Positions 46,246 through 58,325 of a DNA stretch of 64,000 nt are shown in pieces. How positions within the stretch are numbered: the stretch's first letter is position 1; every line of letters starts with the position of its first letter. The notes beneath the pieces were generated by a model. That model worked only from the letters and a program-made list of their open reading frames with translations, searched no databases and was not told the origin of the DNA. Origin of the DNA: Jaapia argillacea MUCL 33604 (lineage: Eukaryota; Basidiomycota; Agaricomycetes; Jaapiales; Jaapiaceae); the NCBI GenBank assembly GCA_000697665.1, contig KL197716.1, forward strand, positions 666,202-730,201, in the 5' to 3' direction. Position numbers and translations under genes: made by a program.

Positions 46246-47111
46246 GCTGCTCCTGAGAGCTGGAGAGAGACAAGGTGAGTGTCTCTTTTTCCAGGAGAAT
46301 CCCCATAACCACCATGATCCCACCTACCATGTTCAAGCCAATTGACATAGCTATAGAAGGTTAAGCTACTCGGCACCAGATAATGAGAACAATAGAAGTA
46401 TGCCTCTCCGTAGTCGCGAGTCAGAATCCTAATTGTGTTCTGAATCCCCAAAGGCGATGGTCAGGGTTATCGGTGCGCACTCCAACAATGCTACCTTTTT
46501 CTGGTGCCCAGTCACCATGCTTGGACCTCGCTTGAACCGCATGCCGCTATTGGGATGCCAATGACCATCCCATAATGACTATCACATGACAGACGACAAG
46601 GCGCCTGGCTATGACCCGTGCATAGCATTCAACTGTGAGTCGGTCAGACCTTGCGCGGCAGAAGGTCCGCACTCGCTCCATCCGTAACTGCGACATCGTG
46701 GAGATAGGACTGTGACGCAAAGCGATACGCGGCAGAAGCATCACTTGCTTTCAACGCTCTCGAGCATCTCCATCACATCTATCAGCATTTCTTGATCATT
46801 GATGGTGACCACGACCAACCTTGCGTTCAACAAAGCTGCTTGTCCACAAAAGGCGGAAGCCGACTCACTGATCGAGTTCGGATCTTGCCCGACGAGGCGG
46901 GGCCAATCGTGTGGCGGCGGGACACGCGTTTCCATCACAATCTAGATTGATCCGGCACTTATCAAATCCTCGGAGCTGTCCACCATCATCACCTGACCGG
47001 CTTCGAGGCTATTGTCCCGAGGGGGGCAGTTCCTTTTTGTACCCTTTGGTATTTGGTTTGTTCTGCCTCCCTTCTTCAACCCTCGCCACGAACTCCCCAC
47101 CACCCATTACC
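46246..47111. other. Intergenic
   Basis: 3' flank of the F-box gene and promoter of the next. Reverse-strand open frames (46191-46451, 46547-46744) show no family features or splicing that would join them. Confidence 0.4.
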
Positions 47112-47915
47112 ATGTCTTGCGTCGTCACTGCTACCCATCCTTCTTCCCCCTCTTTCAGCAACGGTGGCGTGCGGAAACGAACCTCATCCTTCTCAGCCCC
47201 TAAACCACTGAAGGCAGCGAAGACACTCAGCGGAAGACCCCTAAAGCGTACAGCTTCCTACGCTGTTGTCCCAGAGTATTGTGGCGACGACTCATTGAAC
47301 CAAGACGATATGTCCACTTCATTGGCATCATCTTCGTCCTCCCCTCCGAGACACGCGTCAGACTCTTCGTCTCTCGTCCCATACACACAGACGCTCCGAT
47401 ACTACAAGGAACAACAAAAACGCAGGAAGTCGTTCTATCTACACCACGAACCCACCATTATCCTCAATGTCTGCTCGAATTCACCCCCTCCACCCTCCGC
47501 ACCATCGTCTCCACCCTCCAAGACCACATCGTTCATTTCCGCTTGTCGACTGCGGACCACGTCACCACTTGCTCCTCACCCTCCCACCATCTTACCTCCG
47601 TCTAACATGTCTTCCCGTTCCCGTTCTCGATGCAAACGGGAACCCGATTTGTTTCGCGCAGCCATCACGGCGCGAATGCGTTGCTCTCCGGAGGGTCAGA
47701 AGATATTGACCATGGGGGCTCATTTGGCAGTGTCCATGTTAACGGCAACGAGGGAGCTCGAGAGAATAGTGGCTGCACAGGAACGAAGAGAACGGGAGAG
47801 GGAGATGGAGAATGACGGAGATTCGAGGATGAGTGGGACTGGTGAGGTAGTCCTCAGTAGCTCATGGGTTGTGGTTCCAGAGGGAGATTGGGAGATGGTG
47901 GATTGTGGCGCATAG
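47112..47915 (+). CDS. Hypothetical protein, single exon
   Basis: No family recognised. The first ATG of the long frame is at 47112 (MSCVVTATHPSSPSFSNGGV); the same frame is open further upstream but lacks ATG. The product of about 267 residues has a Ser/Pro-rich N-terminal half, then YTQTLRYYKEQQKRRKSFYL, EPTIILNVCSNSPPPPSAPS, an arginine-rich patch (SSRSRSRCKREPDLF), and a likely C-terminal helix from MRCSPEGQKILTMGAHLAVS to RELERIVAAQERREREREME. It ends VVPEGDWEMVDCGA, a short conserved-looking WVVVPEGDWEMVD tail. No intron is needed. Possibly a regulatory protein; function not inferable. Confidence 0.65.
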   Translation: MSCVVTATHPSSPSFSNGGVRKRTSSFSAPKPLKAAKTLSGRPLKRTASYAVVPEYCGDDSLNQDDMSTSLASSSSSPPRHASDSSSLVPYTQTLRYYKEQQKRRKSFYLHHEPTIILNVCSNSPPPPSAPSSPPSKTTSFISACRLRTTSPLAPHPPTILPPSNMSSRSRSRCKREPDLFRAAITARMRCSPEGQKILTMGAHLAVSMLTATRELERIVAAQERREREREMENDGDSRMSGTGEVVLSSSWVVVPEGDWEMVDCGA

Positions 47916-48483
47916 AGTTCCAACAGGCTGGTTGACTCGCCCAGTTCACCGAGCTTTACGACGCGTCATGACTTGGTTTCAACATGGGGTTTTTTTGATC
48001 ATCTCTTTTTCGGTCGGCCTTTGAAGGATGGGTTGGGAGGCCTTTCATACTGTCTTGCCCTTTTCGCTATCCTTATTGCTTTGTTGTACCCCATGGGACA
48101 TTGGATCATTGTTGTGGAATTAGGCTTTAGTCACGCTGTAGCCCTCGTCGTCTCTCGGTTTCTCTGCTCATTCTACACACATTCGAATTATAATCGCACA
48201 AGTTCGGTAATATCATCATGCCCTCTGCATCGCCTAATACCAGTGCTGATACGTCTATGGAGGCGCAGTGGAGCCGACCCACTTTTGGTGTAATTGTGAT
48301 TCCATGCAAAGCCAAAGTTCTTCGCAGTCCGAGGGACTAAAGTTGTCCTCAGCATCAAGGACCAAAACGACGATGTTCTGCGGACAAGCATCTGGTGTCG
48401 CACTTTGTAAGTCAGCACAATCATAGTTGTGACGAGAGAAATAACTTACTGCACATCCTGGAGACTCTACCAAGTAACTTCGA
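47916..48483. other. Convergent intergenic region
   Basis: Between the stops of the plus-strand hypothetical gene and the minus-strand CHORD-like gene. Nothing identified beyond short open frames. Confidence 0.4.
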
Positions 48484-49144
48484 TCATGATATTCGACGCT
48501 TCTTGCGACCTCCTTGAGGTATGTGTTCCCCTCGGACGCAACCAGCAGTGGTCCCGTCCGCCTCACAACAACTCCACGTAAAGTTTTCAGGGAAGCTACG
48601 TCGATTGGATGGAGTATCCATCGGACCATGGCAATCCTCGTCCCAATCGACGAAACTCGCTTCGTCAACCTCCAGGTCACCTGCGAGGAATGACTCTAGC
48701 CTGAGTTTCTAGCAAGTTTTGATATAGGGACCGACCTGGGTGAAACTCGCACTCCCCTTCTTCCCTCTCTTCATTCGTATCAAACTCCTCTTCACAATTG
48801 GCGCATGGTTCCCATAGAGGCGCTACCTCCCTCACTCGCTTCCGATTCCCGTACTTCTTGACCTCCTCCGCTACCTCATCTTCCAGCTCTCGCACAACAA
48901 CCAATTCTTTGAAGAATGCTCTCTCCACTGTCGGAACATGATCACAGAGACGAGTTACTAGCTCACGCAGTCGAAGTTCAGGGACAGCCCCGATGGCTAC
49001 ATGAAGCTGTTCGCGGTGCGGGCCATCCAGAGGTTCCTCGGCATACTGGGACGATTCCATAGTCCCTGAGTCCGACTCCTCCTCGTCAACCTCGCTTTCG
49101 TCAGAGGAGTCCGTGAGCAATGTAAGGTCAATAACTTCTGGCAT
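48484..49144 (-). CDS. CHORD-like zinc-binding domain protein
   Basis: Small protein with an acidic N terminus (MPEVIDLTLLTDSSDESEVD at 49144), a predicted helical middle (VERAFFKELVVVRELEDEVA) and a C-terminal Cys/His module. This runs PCANCEEEFDTNEEREEGEC, then EFHPG, an intron of about 57 bases, DLEVDEASFVDWDEDCHGPM, then ENFTWSCCEADGTTAGC and VRGEH. The order CxxC, C, FHPG, WSCC, GC, H matches the CHORD zinc-binding pattern, known in RAR1/Melusin-type proteins; fungal proteins with a single degenerate copy are common. It ends QGGRKKRRIS with its stop at 48484-48486. VIDLTLLTDSSDESE also resembles a SUMO-interacting motif followed by acidic residues. Role unknown. Confidence 0.7.
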
Positions 49145-49231
49145 GGTGGGAACGGAGAGTGAATATAGCGACCAGCTCTCCAAGAGTTTGAAGTTAAGGA
49201 GTGTGACGGGATGTGACGAATCGCTTTCGAC

Positions 49232-50290
49232 ATGACGCCTTCGATATCCTCACTTCCAAACTTGATGCGATATGGCGACTCATTTGCGAGAGCGCATTTG
49301 CACCGCCCAACGACATTGATAGCGAGGCTCTCTTCGGAGTTTGGTTATGAAGCCAGGTTCCACCAAGCCCAAATGATCTCCGCGAAGTTCTGTTCTGTTC
49401 TAACTCAAGTTCTGACTGGACTCTGGACGGAGTGGATGGAGTTATCCCTGATCATCATCCTCACCCCTGGCATCTCTTCGTCTTGTCAAGGTCCGATCTG
49501 CCAATCCGTTGAACTTCCCAAGCAATCATGGCAATCGCCCTACATAGTCTCACCACGCCTCGGAAAATCCTCGTACCTACGATTTTGTATCGGAGAGCTA
49601 TCTAACGCAGCTGATAGCATCCCGTGGTTCTTCAAAGAAGACCGGCTTAAACTCACGGCTCCCAGTCATATCCGTCGTGCAACCCTGAGGTCCACAGCCG
49701 TATGCGTGGTTCATGTTTACCATCGTCGTCCGTCCTGAGGCTCGTATTCGGAGGCGAGATACGTATAACTATTTCAAAACTTCCCTCGTTCGATACGCTA
49801 CTACTGCTTTTCAGGTTACTGATTTCGGCTTTGGGTTTGTCGGAGAAGGACCCGTGAATGAAGGAACCCATCCAATATTGTTCTCGATTTCTCCTGGCTT
49901 GTTCTGTTCGTCAATCGCTTCGAGCATTTACCTCAACGTCGTCGGCTTGAGAGTACGGTAGTTCTCACCGACTGATCGGTTGCTGAACCTTCTGTCCATT
50001 CTTTACGTACATTCTTTCCGTCGCCCCCAGGCTCAGAGATGAGCAAAAAAATCTTGTTGTCCTCTAGCACCTTTCTGGCCGTTTTCCAACGATTGCGACC
50101 AGCTTTGCCAGAAGGAGTACTGACGGTATTGGAAGAGATGCTCAAAAATCCTGGGTGCGAGCCGGACGTTCCGCAAAGAATGACTCGATTACGCATCCAT
50201 CGAAGTTTTTTTCGTACTCGGTACTCACTCGACATGATAAGAGGACATCCTTCACGTTCGAATTTTCCCTACGTTTCTTATCTCCTTGAG
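49232..50290 (+). other. Unresolved region, possible multi-exon hypothetical gene or relic
   Basis: Several open frames of 80-170 codons overlap on the plus strand without ATG-to-stop continuity. Protein-like stretches include KLDAIWRLICESAFAPPNDI (about 49260), a frame around 49713-49961, and KILLSSSTFLAVFQRLRPAL (about 50045). I could not join them with confident introns or recognise a family, so no CDS is called. The region ends about 50 bases before the start of MFS copy D. Confidence 0.3.
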
Positions 50291-50292
50291 CG

Positions 50293-52035
50293 ATGGCCCT
50301 AGATCAACAGACCATTGTGGATGAAGAGACCGCCCTCCTTGGCTCGCGACCCTGCGATGTTAAGAAACGCAAGAGGGCCGTTACACCGCTGCCGAAGCTG
50401 CAGATCGGTATCCTGCTGCTATTGCAGCTCGCTGAACCCATAACGTCTCATTGTATATACCCGTTTATCAATCAGGTTCGTCTGCTTCATTCATCCCTTC
50501 AGGCTCGTGCTTACGTTTGACCAGCTTGTCGGTGACTTGCCAATCATTGGTGGTGATATGCGGAAAGTGGGATACTATACCGGCGCAATCGTGAGTTGTA
50601 ACATCTTCACTGACCTTTGTCCTTCTAATCCGTGTTCAAGGGATCTATGTTCTTTGCCGCCGAAGCATTGACCGTGCTCTTCTGGAGTCGGTTATCCGAC
50701 CACATCGGCCGCAAACCTGTCTTATTAACAGGTCTTTTCGGCTTGACGATATCCATGCTCTTCTTTGGGCTTTCCCGGACGTTCTGGACGCTAGTGATCA
50801 GGTATGTAGAATGGTCTAACACCCACCTTGATGTTCCTTTAGTTGATCCTGCAAGTAGCCGTTGTCTGGCTGGTGTGCTGAATGGAAACATCGGGGTGAT
50901 GAAGAGTATGATGGGAGACCTGACTGACTCAACAAACATGGCCCGGGCCTTTGCGTGGATGCCCATCGTGTGGTCCGCTGGTTTGACGATAGGCCCCTTC
51001 ATTGGCGGAACATTTGCGCGACCACATACTCGATGGCCTACAGTCTTCACAAACAAATTCTGGGTGGAATACCCCTACTTCCTGCCCTGCGCAATATCTG
51101 CGACACTGTGTGCTTGTGCATTCACGGCCACTGCCATATTCTTAAAAGAGGTACGCAATATTCATTGTCTAATTGAGATGATGCCCATCATCTCGTTTTC
51201 AGACTGTGAATACGCGGTCAAATTATAAAAAAATTCCCGAAGCGCCCTCCCCTTCACCATCCGAAGTCACTCTTACCGACGAACAGGAGAACCTCTTAGC
51301 TGAAAGATTGGGTGGCGAGCCCCTGCCTATGAAAGATTTGTTGACAAGGCCTGTCGTCATCTCCGTGCTCAACTACTGCCTCCTCGCGCTCGTGGACATC
51401 GCCTACTTCGCTCTCCTTCCTCTATTCTATGCGACACCCATTGAATTCGGCGGTCTCGGATTACAACCTTGGACGATTGGCTATTGCTCTGGTGCATTTG
51501 GTTTGACCAACGGTGTTCTGCAAGGATTGTTCTTCGCCAAATTTGTGGAGTCCTTTGGACCAAAACGTGTGTTTATGAACGGAGTGATGATGTTCATCGT
51601 CTTATTCGCCATGTTCCCTGTCATCAACTACACGGCGTTTTATGGAGGGGGACTTACACCTCTTGTTTGGGCACTTGTTGGTCTCCAGCTACTCATCACG
51701 GTCCCTATGGACATGTCTTTTGGTGTGTCTTCCTTTTACATGACATTATGCTTTAACTGACAACTCTTCAAGGCTGTATCTTCATCTTCATCACGTCTGC
51801 TGCACCTAGCAAGCGGTCCCTTGGCGCCACAAACGGCATGGCCCAAACCACCGTGTCAATTATTCGAGCGTTTGGCCCCATAATGTCAACGTCTCTCTTC
51901 GCAATATCAATCCAACGAAATTTACTCGGGGGTTACATGGTGTACTTGGTGATGATAATTCTTACCCTGTTCTCACTTGCTGCTTCGACTTTCTTACCCC
52001 GCGAAGCATGGAATCACGAAGGAGATTCTTCGTGA
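50293..52035 (+). CDS. MFS transporter, diverged paralogue D
   Basis: Same MFS subfamily as copies A-C but clearly older. The start MALDQQTIVDEETALLGSRP is followed by LQLAEPITSHCIYPFINQ, RKVGYYTGAI, motif A as RLSDHIGRKPVLLTGLFG, CLAGVLNGNIGVMKSMMGDL, IGPFIGGTFARPHTRWPTVF and YFLPCAISATLCACAFTATA. The second half has LTRPVVISVLNYCLLALVD, FGGLGLQPWTIGYCSGAFG, FFAKFVESFGPKRVF, GATNGMAQTTVSIIRAFGPI and the end FLPREAWNHEGDSS, with its stop at 52033-52035. Frame and introns are intact. The conserved LAEP, GxxSDxxGRKP and ATNG motifs are at matching positions. It may represent the ancestral type from which the recent A-C family was amplified, or an independent member. Confidence 0.9.
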
Positions 52036-53135
52036 CGTTGTCGTCGATACCTTTCTTACGCCTTCGATATTAGGAACGAATGTATTAACGAAACCACCCC
52101 AACGACGATACGATGACTCAATCCTTCTGATACGATGGTTTACGGTTATTGTACATCTAGTGACAGATATTCAAACCTACGCTTCTCCTTCCAAGGCATT
52201 GAGGCTCAATTAGGATCCCCGATGTCGAAAGCACCTGGAAATCCAAACCACTACTTGTCCCCCCACGCAAAATGAAAGCAATCTAACGACCTCCTGAAGT
52301 CCTGAAAGTTCAACGACCTCCAAGCGCAAGTTGGCAGCCGTATGAGCCAGTTCGCAACAGCGCACCTTGACGAGAACTTCATTCTCTATCAGTCGACTGG
52401 CGATGCTAAGGGCGTCTCGGAGCTTCTTGGAATAAGATTATTGGGTAGGGACGGTGGATTTTGAACAGGGTGTTGTCCATCTAGGTGGGTGCCAGATAAC
52501 CGCATCGTCACGGGTTGGCAAAAGAAGTCTAAGTCACGGTACTATAAGGGCTCTGGCAGCTCAGCCGGCAAAGCTGGAACATCTGCTCTAGTATATCTTG
52601 CAGTATGTATGGAACGTGTCCGAGTCAACACGACACTTTGAGGGGCAGTCTCGATAATATCATATGGATTGGAATGCGCCAGGAACACGGCAACGAAAGT
52701 GTGCAGCAATGCCGAGGTGCTATTCTTCCGGTGGCGGTGGCGTGGATGCCAAGCGAGAAGGAGCGAAGGTCGCCCTCGTGTCGAAACTCACTACTTCCAC
52801 GGAACGTCTGGGATACAATCAATTCATTGCAGGGACAAAGGTAGCACAAGGGAGCGTATGTAGGTTGGGCAACTAAGAAATACAATGCAACGTGTGATGA
52901 ATGAATATGCGTCAGGATGCGATGATCGTGTATGATGCAACAAGACGATGAGGTATAAAGACCGAAATACAAACCCGAAAACCCACAACAGTGTACAAAC
53001 AACAAAGGCGAATGGAAATACTTCTGGCGATATATATGGCATCTAGAAAAATTTCGACAAAGGAGTCAAAAAGCAGGGAGGCAAGGTGAATGGAAGGAGA
53101 ACAAGCGGGTCGAAGGTAGAAACAAACCTCCGAAA
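52036..53135. other. Intergenic
   Basis: 3' flank of MFS D and 3' flank of the minus-strand hypothetical gene. No gene, repeat or RNA recognised. Confidence 0.4.
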
Positions 53136-54043
53136 TTATGCTGGGCAGCTGTGCCTCCATTTGGTTTCAACAGAGCGAGACAATGGGGGGATCTTTTCTC
53201 CATGCAGGATGCTTTCAGGCTCGGCCACAACGAGCACCCCTGGGGCTCGATTCGCCTCAACCCCGCCATCCTCCTCAACCCTAACTTCAACTCCAATTCC
53301 CCGCTCGCTGACCGCTATTCCAACTCCGACTTGAACGGCAGCGCTCAATCGCTTCTTGACCAGGCTTGGAGGAACGGGAGGCTCCTTCGTCTTTGTCGGC
53401 ATCTTCAATTGAAGGGTCTTTGACCGAGGTGCAACTAGGACTGGAGGAGGGGGCATTGAAACACCTCCCCCACCGACAAACGTGGGCACGCTCAGGGTCG
53501 GGGTCAATAGTGGGACAGCAGGTGCCGCATGATAGAGGATGGAGGTGAAGGAACCTGTCGGGGATGTGGGATACGTGCCAGATATCGATGGAGGGGGGAA
53601 CATGGAGTGATAAAATGAGAAGTCGGCATCGGCAGATAGGGTCTCGGTGGGAATGGGGAAAGGGTATTCAAACCGAGCGGTGGGATCAAGAGGGGTCCCC
53701 AAGATTGACGAAGGGGAGTGTAGAACAAGGTTGGTGAGACTAGGGAGTCGCCTGGGGGGGAAGCTGGTACGATGTGACGGTGCGTGTTTCTGGAAAGGAA
53801 TTTAGCTTGATCAAATCCGATATCTGGAAGAAAGAAAAAACATACCTGGTTATCACTCGTAGCAGAACCGTTCATGACTGGAATTAGGATCTCATCGTCC
53901 ATTTCTGGGTCGGGGGTTGGGCCAGACATTCTGTCTGAGTCGGTACGAACTCTCAGATTACCATCTGGAGGAGGGACAGGGTTGGGAACCACGATGTCTC
54001 GAGAGCTAAACAAAGACACTGGCACGGATGGGACAGTCGGCAT
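53136..54043 (-). CDS. Hypothetical proline-rich protein
   Basis: No family recognised. An in-frame ATG at 54043 gives MPTVPSVPVSLFSSRDIVVP, then DRMSGPTPDPEMDDEILIPV and MNGSATSDNQ. A 56-base intron (gtatgt to tttccag) joins KHAPSHRTSFPPRRLPSLTN. The second exon is Pro/Thr/Val-rich (MFPPPSISGTYPTSPTG, PTFVGGGGVSMPPPPVLVAP) and ends PPLSRSVETKWRHSCPA at 53136. A start further upstream is possible because the frame stays open to about 54121 without ATG. About 280 residues, likely disordered. GRSKT/KMPTKTKEPPVP gives a basic patch; no domain can be assigned. Confidence 0.5.
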
Positions 54044-55669
54044 CGAGTGACCTGGATGGCAACCTTTGACCACAAAGTTGCCTTGCCCGCACCGTGTGGA
54101 TGCGGTTGAGGGGGACGCCAACTTATAGGCAGACTTGTTCTTGCAATTTCTACGGGTGATGTAATGATTGGGTTATGTAAAGTCCCAATCCGGTTCGTCG
54201 TAATCGCACAGGTTCCGAAACGTTCTTGCACCCCACAACTGACGATGACCACCATATCAAACTCCCATATCCCTCTGGCCCCACGACGTTGACGAATGGT
54301 GCTCGACGTCTCTCCCGTCCCGCTCCATCAATTGCGTAGCTGGCTCTGCTGCGTTAGCCTCAAAAAAGAACTCCATGGAGGTTTTCGACCGCTTTCTAGC
54401 CCCTTCTATGGCCATTTCTCATGGCTTGATCACCAACAGAGAACCACCCCAAACGTCTATCCCGGTCCCTGCTGGTCACTGCCGGTCATCCTATTCTTCC
54501 CGCCTTCACGGGGTCAAATGGTCGTTACGTTAGCGGCACGACGATAGTTCATCGCCGGCGATCAATCCACGTTCTCTCACATCTCTTAAACACTACCTAC
54601 TTCAGGATCCATGAAATAAGAATGTGATCCTCGTGCTCAGATACCCTTCTGCGGCTCGCTAGCTCATGCTTGCGACCTGCTTTGTTCGTTACCCCTGTTC
54701 TTACGAATCTTCCCATTAACGATCTATGCTTGAATTCGGTCCCAGCCGCACTCGTGCCCCCTGAAAGGATAGCGTGATGGTGAGACACCTCTGCCTCGTG
54801 TTTCTCTATTCGATCACATGTCCTAAACGTTTCCTTCTTCTTTCCTTGCAGATTACTTCCCCAACGAGATATGTGAGGTACGCGACCACCCATCCCACCA
54901 ACAGTTTATTTTCTCTCGACCTTTTCTTTGGACTCTCTTGTTTTTTGACTTGGTAAATGACGTGCCTCTCCCCACGGTACACACACAAATTCGCCCAGAT
55001 CTACAACAATAATACTCAGCAACCGACCTTACTCCGCCGCTCTGCAGACTGCCAGGGTTATCATTTCGACAGGGTTTGATATTCATTCCTTGACCAACCT
55101 GTCGTTCTGCCGCGAGTAGGTGTGCCTTTCACAGCATCGCTTCATCTCGTTCCTTCCGTCTTGGCTCCTTCCGCTATCGCTGAGATATTTGCATAAGTCG
55201 TCTGCACTAATTATCCATCATCTTGGCAATATTCACCACTACGACTCTGACTGCGACCGAATGATTTTCCCTTGTAGGTCACCCCTCGTTGTACTGTCGG
55301 CTTCTACAACCCGATTCACCGACTTCAAATTGTGAAATACCAGGGGTGTCTCTGAGTATGGAAGTAAACTTGTGGCTGTCCAGCTGCATTTCCCCGCAGA
55401 CACGCGAGCTTCTTATTTGATTTGCGAATCCCTTTCCTAAGTTCCCTTCTGTTCCGGTCAGAGTGGCCGCATGATAAGGGGCGCTGAAAGGATTTCAAAA
55501 CCGATCAACCTTGGACGAGCTTGGACATTGAGAGCAAATCCAATTGTTTGATCTGCCGTTCATCGGTCATCTCAACGAAGTCGTCCTCAGCTGATCTCAA
55601 GGAACTACTGTATCAAGCGGGCAGCTCGGGCGGGTGTGGATCGAAAGAACAGGATGCAAGAAGGTAAGT
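54044..55669. other. Intergenic, no recognisable gene
   Basis: Both strands show only short frames without motifs or convincing splice signals. Pyrimidine-rich stretches (for example 54820-54960) look like promoter or untranslated DNA. I see nothing else. Confidence 0.4.
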
Positions 55670-55810
55670 GTGTGCTGGAAAGTTGGCTGGCCACTACATA
55701 CAGTATAATTGATGTATGAAGACGTGCAACGAGGGCGGGGACAGGAACTGGTCAGGGATCTCACGGGGGCCGTACAATCTAAAAAAATTTGGAGGCCAAG
55801 TCACCGACAC

Positions 55811-56600
55811 TTAGGCGGGGGAAATGGAGAGCAGAGGAGCCTCCATATCGCGCCTACGTGCGTCTCGGTGGGATGATGGATCGATGATATGCGCTTGGTT
55901 TGACGACGTGGTGGAGCGCGATGGTCGTCTCACACCTACGAAGAGGGGGAGATCGTGGCGAAGACACGGATAGTCAGAGATCAACGACGATGAGTAAGGC
56001 GAGCAGCAATATCCAGACGAGCCATGGCAGTAGGTACAATAATGGTCGGCCGTAAGTTGAAATCGCAGCACGGGGGACCTAATTCCTCCCGTCTACCCTT
56101 GATGATGACCCGAGGTGTATTCTGTCAGCAGGCATAGGTTTTGAGCATGATTGTCCTTCGGCCTGTACGGTGATGCGTGGCGTCGCGAGTTGTGTAGTCT
56201 TCCTAGGTCGACGTCCTTGCGTTGAATCATCTCAAAAAGACAGTCCCAGTGGCAAGACAAACTTAGCTGCTGATTGGCTGGCCTCGAGCAGTTTGATTGG
56301 CTCCGAGTCATATGCCGACACGATGTTGACTTGTGCCGTTGATCATGTCTTTTGCCCAGACTGTGTCTTTGTGGTGTGACGAATGAGGGTGTCAATGAGG
56401 AGGTCTGTCTCGAAACGTAGACGAAGCAAAAGTCTACTAGAATGTTACTGGTAACGATATGATAAATGACCGCCCCAAGAAAATATGACAAAAGGACGGA
56501 AGTTCAGAATATCCATCAATAGAGGTGGAGAGCACCGCAAAAACGAAGAATTGACTAAAGTACTCACCAGTACTACTTGTGCGCATCGTCGCCGCGATGG
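55811..56600 (-). other. Conserved downstream region of F-box copy 1, coding status unclear
   Basis: Open frames on the minus strand (55811-56071 with LPLFVGVRRPSRS, and 56093-56491) have counterparts in unit 2, but the second copies differ by frame-changing indels. I therefore regard the region as 3' untranslated or intergenic rather than a gene. Confidence 0.35.
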
Positions 56601-56605
56601 GGGGA

Positions 56606-57070
56606 TTACATTGCCTCGTCAGAGTATTCGTGCCATGGATGTAGTGGTGGGAGGGTGGCCAAAACTTGGATGCGTCCAAGCCTGTCCAAGTACCACTTCA
56701 GTTGGGCGTCTCTGCTGTCCCAATTAATATTTTTGGATGCACACGTACAACATCTTGTATTCTCCAACGTGCTGCGGAGAGAGCGGAGGGATATCATAGG
56801 TATAATTGAGGGCAAAAAGTCCTCGTCGTCGATGGCGGCGATACAAATTTCTGGCGATTTAAAGTTTTGGCGTTGGATGTTGGAGGGAGGCCAGAATACG
56901 AAGAAATTGTTGCACGGTGTAGGGACACAGAAAGTATGAGATACAGTATGCAAGATAAGAAACCCTTGACCAACGTCAGCGCAAGCAACCTCTCCCTTAC
57001 CCGGGCCGCGTCCCCCGGACACCAGCATGGTCCATCTCCCGATTCCTCTCCACTGAGCTTAACTTTCTCC
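56606..57070 (-). other. Possible extra 3' exons of F-box copy 1
   Basis: Beyond the stop at 57083 the minus strand has protein-like stretches preserved in both units: VEWEKVKLSGEESGDGPCWC (about 57010-57090), then EICIAAIDDEDFLPSIIPMI and a final DAQLKWYLDRLGRIQVLATL ending at 56606. In unit 2 the first and last stretches keep their frame, the middle does not. They could be alternative 3' exons of the F-box gene or a decayed neighbour. Confidence 0.35.
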
Positions 57071-57082
57071 CACTCAACCGCG

Positions 57083-58325
57083 TTATCGTCGCCAGTGATC
57101 ACCACAAAATTTTAATACAGTATAGGTCTGCCGGATATCACCTCCAGGTGCTTTGGAGTAAGACATGGCAAGAAGGCTGTCCGAGTAGGTCTCGAGCTCG
57201 GACCTATTGATAGGGAAAGTGACAACACGGAGGGATGGGTTCCGGTCAAAAAACGTCACAGCAACTCGCATATTCCCTTCAGCGCAAGCCCTCCACCACC
57301 AGGAATCGTTGTCCCAACGTGCCGGACTGTACTCAAACTCCTGCAGCCTTTTCAGAACAGCTAGAGAGGCTACGAAGCGATCAAGGGCGGTATCGGTGGG
57401 ATGTTTGGTTGGCTGGATGGGTGAATAATGTCATCAATAAATATCACAGAGAAATCCCCTGGCAACTCACCGAGGGCTTGTAAGCATCGAAGATAGAAAG
57501 TCGCTCGAGGGCTGGCACCCGTTCGGCGATGAATTTTATGGCGTCTGCACAATCGATGCCGGCTTCACAAGACGCTCGCTCCAAGGTCAAGGCGACTAGG
57601 GTCTCGCGAAATAGTCCGAGGTTTGTGAGGACGGAACTATCAAGGTTGAGGTCACCTTCGTAGTAATGGAGGCGAATCTCCTCCAAGGGCCGCGAACCCT
57701 CGATGGCAGCTAGCATCTCGACATCCGCCTCCAAGCTTCTCAGATTGGGTAGAATCATATCATGAAGCCTAAGGCCGGTTCCGCCAACCACAATTCGGGA
57801 TTGATGGGTCCAATGGCGTATGGTAGGGTTGCGTTTTAGGAAGGAATGAACGTCCTCGAGATCCAACAACTGGGTGTGAAAAGCCTCAAGTTTGAAAGAG
57901 CAGTCACGGACAACTTTGCCAAATATCCACTTGGAGGAAGTTCCGGGTCCGGGATTAAACGCCAACACGCGAAGGTTATGGAGGAGGGGGAGGATCCGTC
58001 CACATGTCTCCCAAAAGGCTATGATGGCGGATTGAGTGGGTCTGAGCGATATGGGCCGCCACATAATTGCCAGCTTTCTGACGATTGACATCAACGTAGC
58101 ATCCTGATTCGTGGCCAGCGTGTCGGCAAACAATGAGAGTTGTTGTGGACTGATGGTCAGGTCGACGGATCGATATATAAACGGGATGGCTTCGTGATTG
58201 AACATACGGGAAGTTAAGCTGAGTCGGCACAGGTCTCTCTTGAGGGAGACGAAAGAAAATATGCGAGAGTACAATTCCAACGGCAGAGGTATCACCAGAT
58301 GGACGTTGTGTGGTGAGCCTGCCAT
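57083..58325 (-). CDS. F-box protein, tandem copy 1
   Basis: Agaricomycete F-box/LRR-like protein, candidate substrate receptor of an SCF ubiquitin ligase. ATG at 58325: MAGSPHNVHLVIPLPLELYS, RIFSFVSLKRDLCRLSLTSR and HEAIPFIYRSVDLT make up the F-box. Leucine-rich-repeat-like stretches follow: LLHNLRVLAFNPGPG, LPNLRSLEADVEMLAAI, RPLEEIRLHYYEGDLNLDSS and VPALERLSIFDAYKPS. An intron (gtgagt to catccag, about 57428-57488) leads to TKHPTDTALDRFVASLAVLK, EYSPARWDNDSWWWRACAEG and VTFPINRSELETYSDSLLAM, ending FCGDHWRR with its stop at 57083-57085. Intact in this model; see the possible extra 3' exons. Confidence 0.75.
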
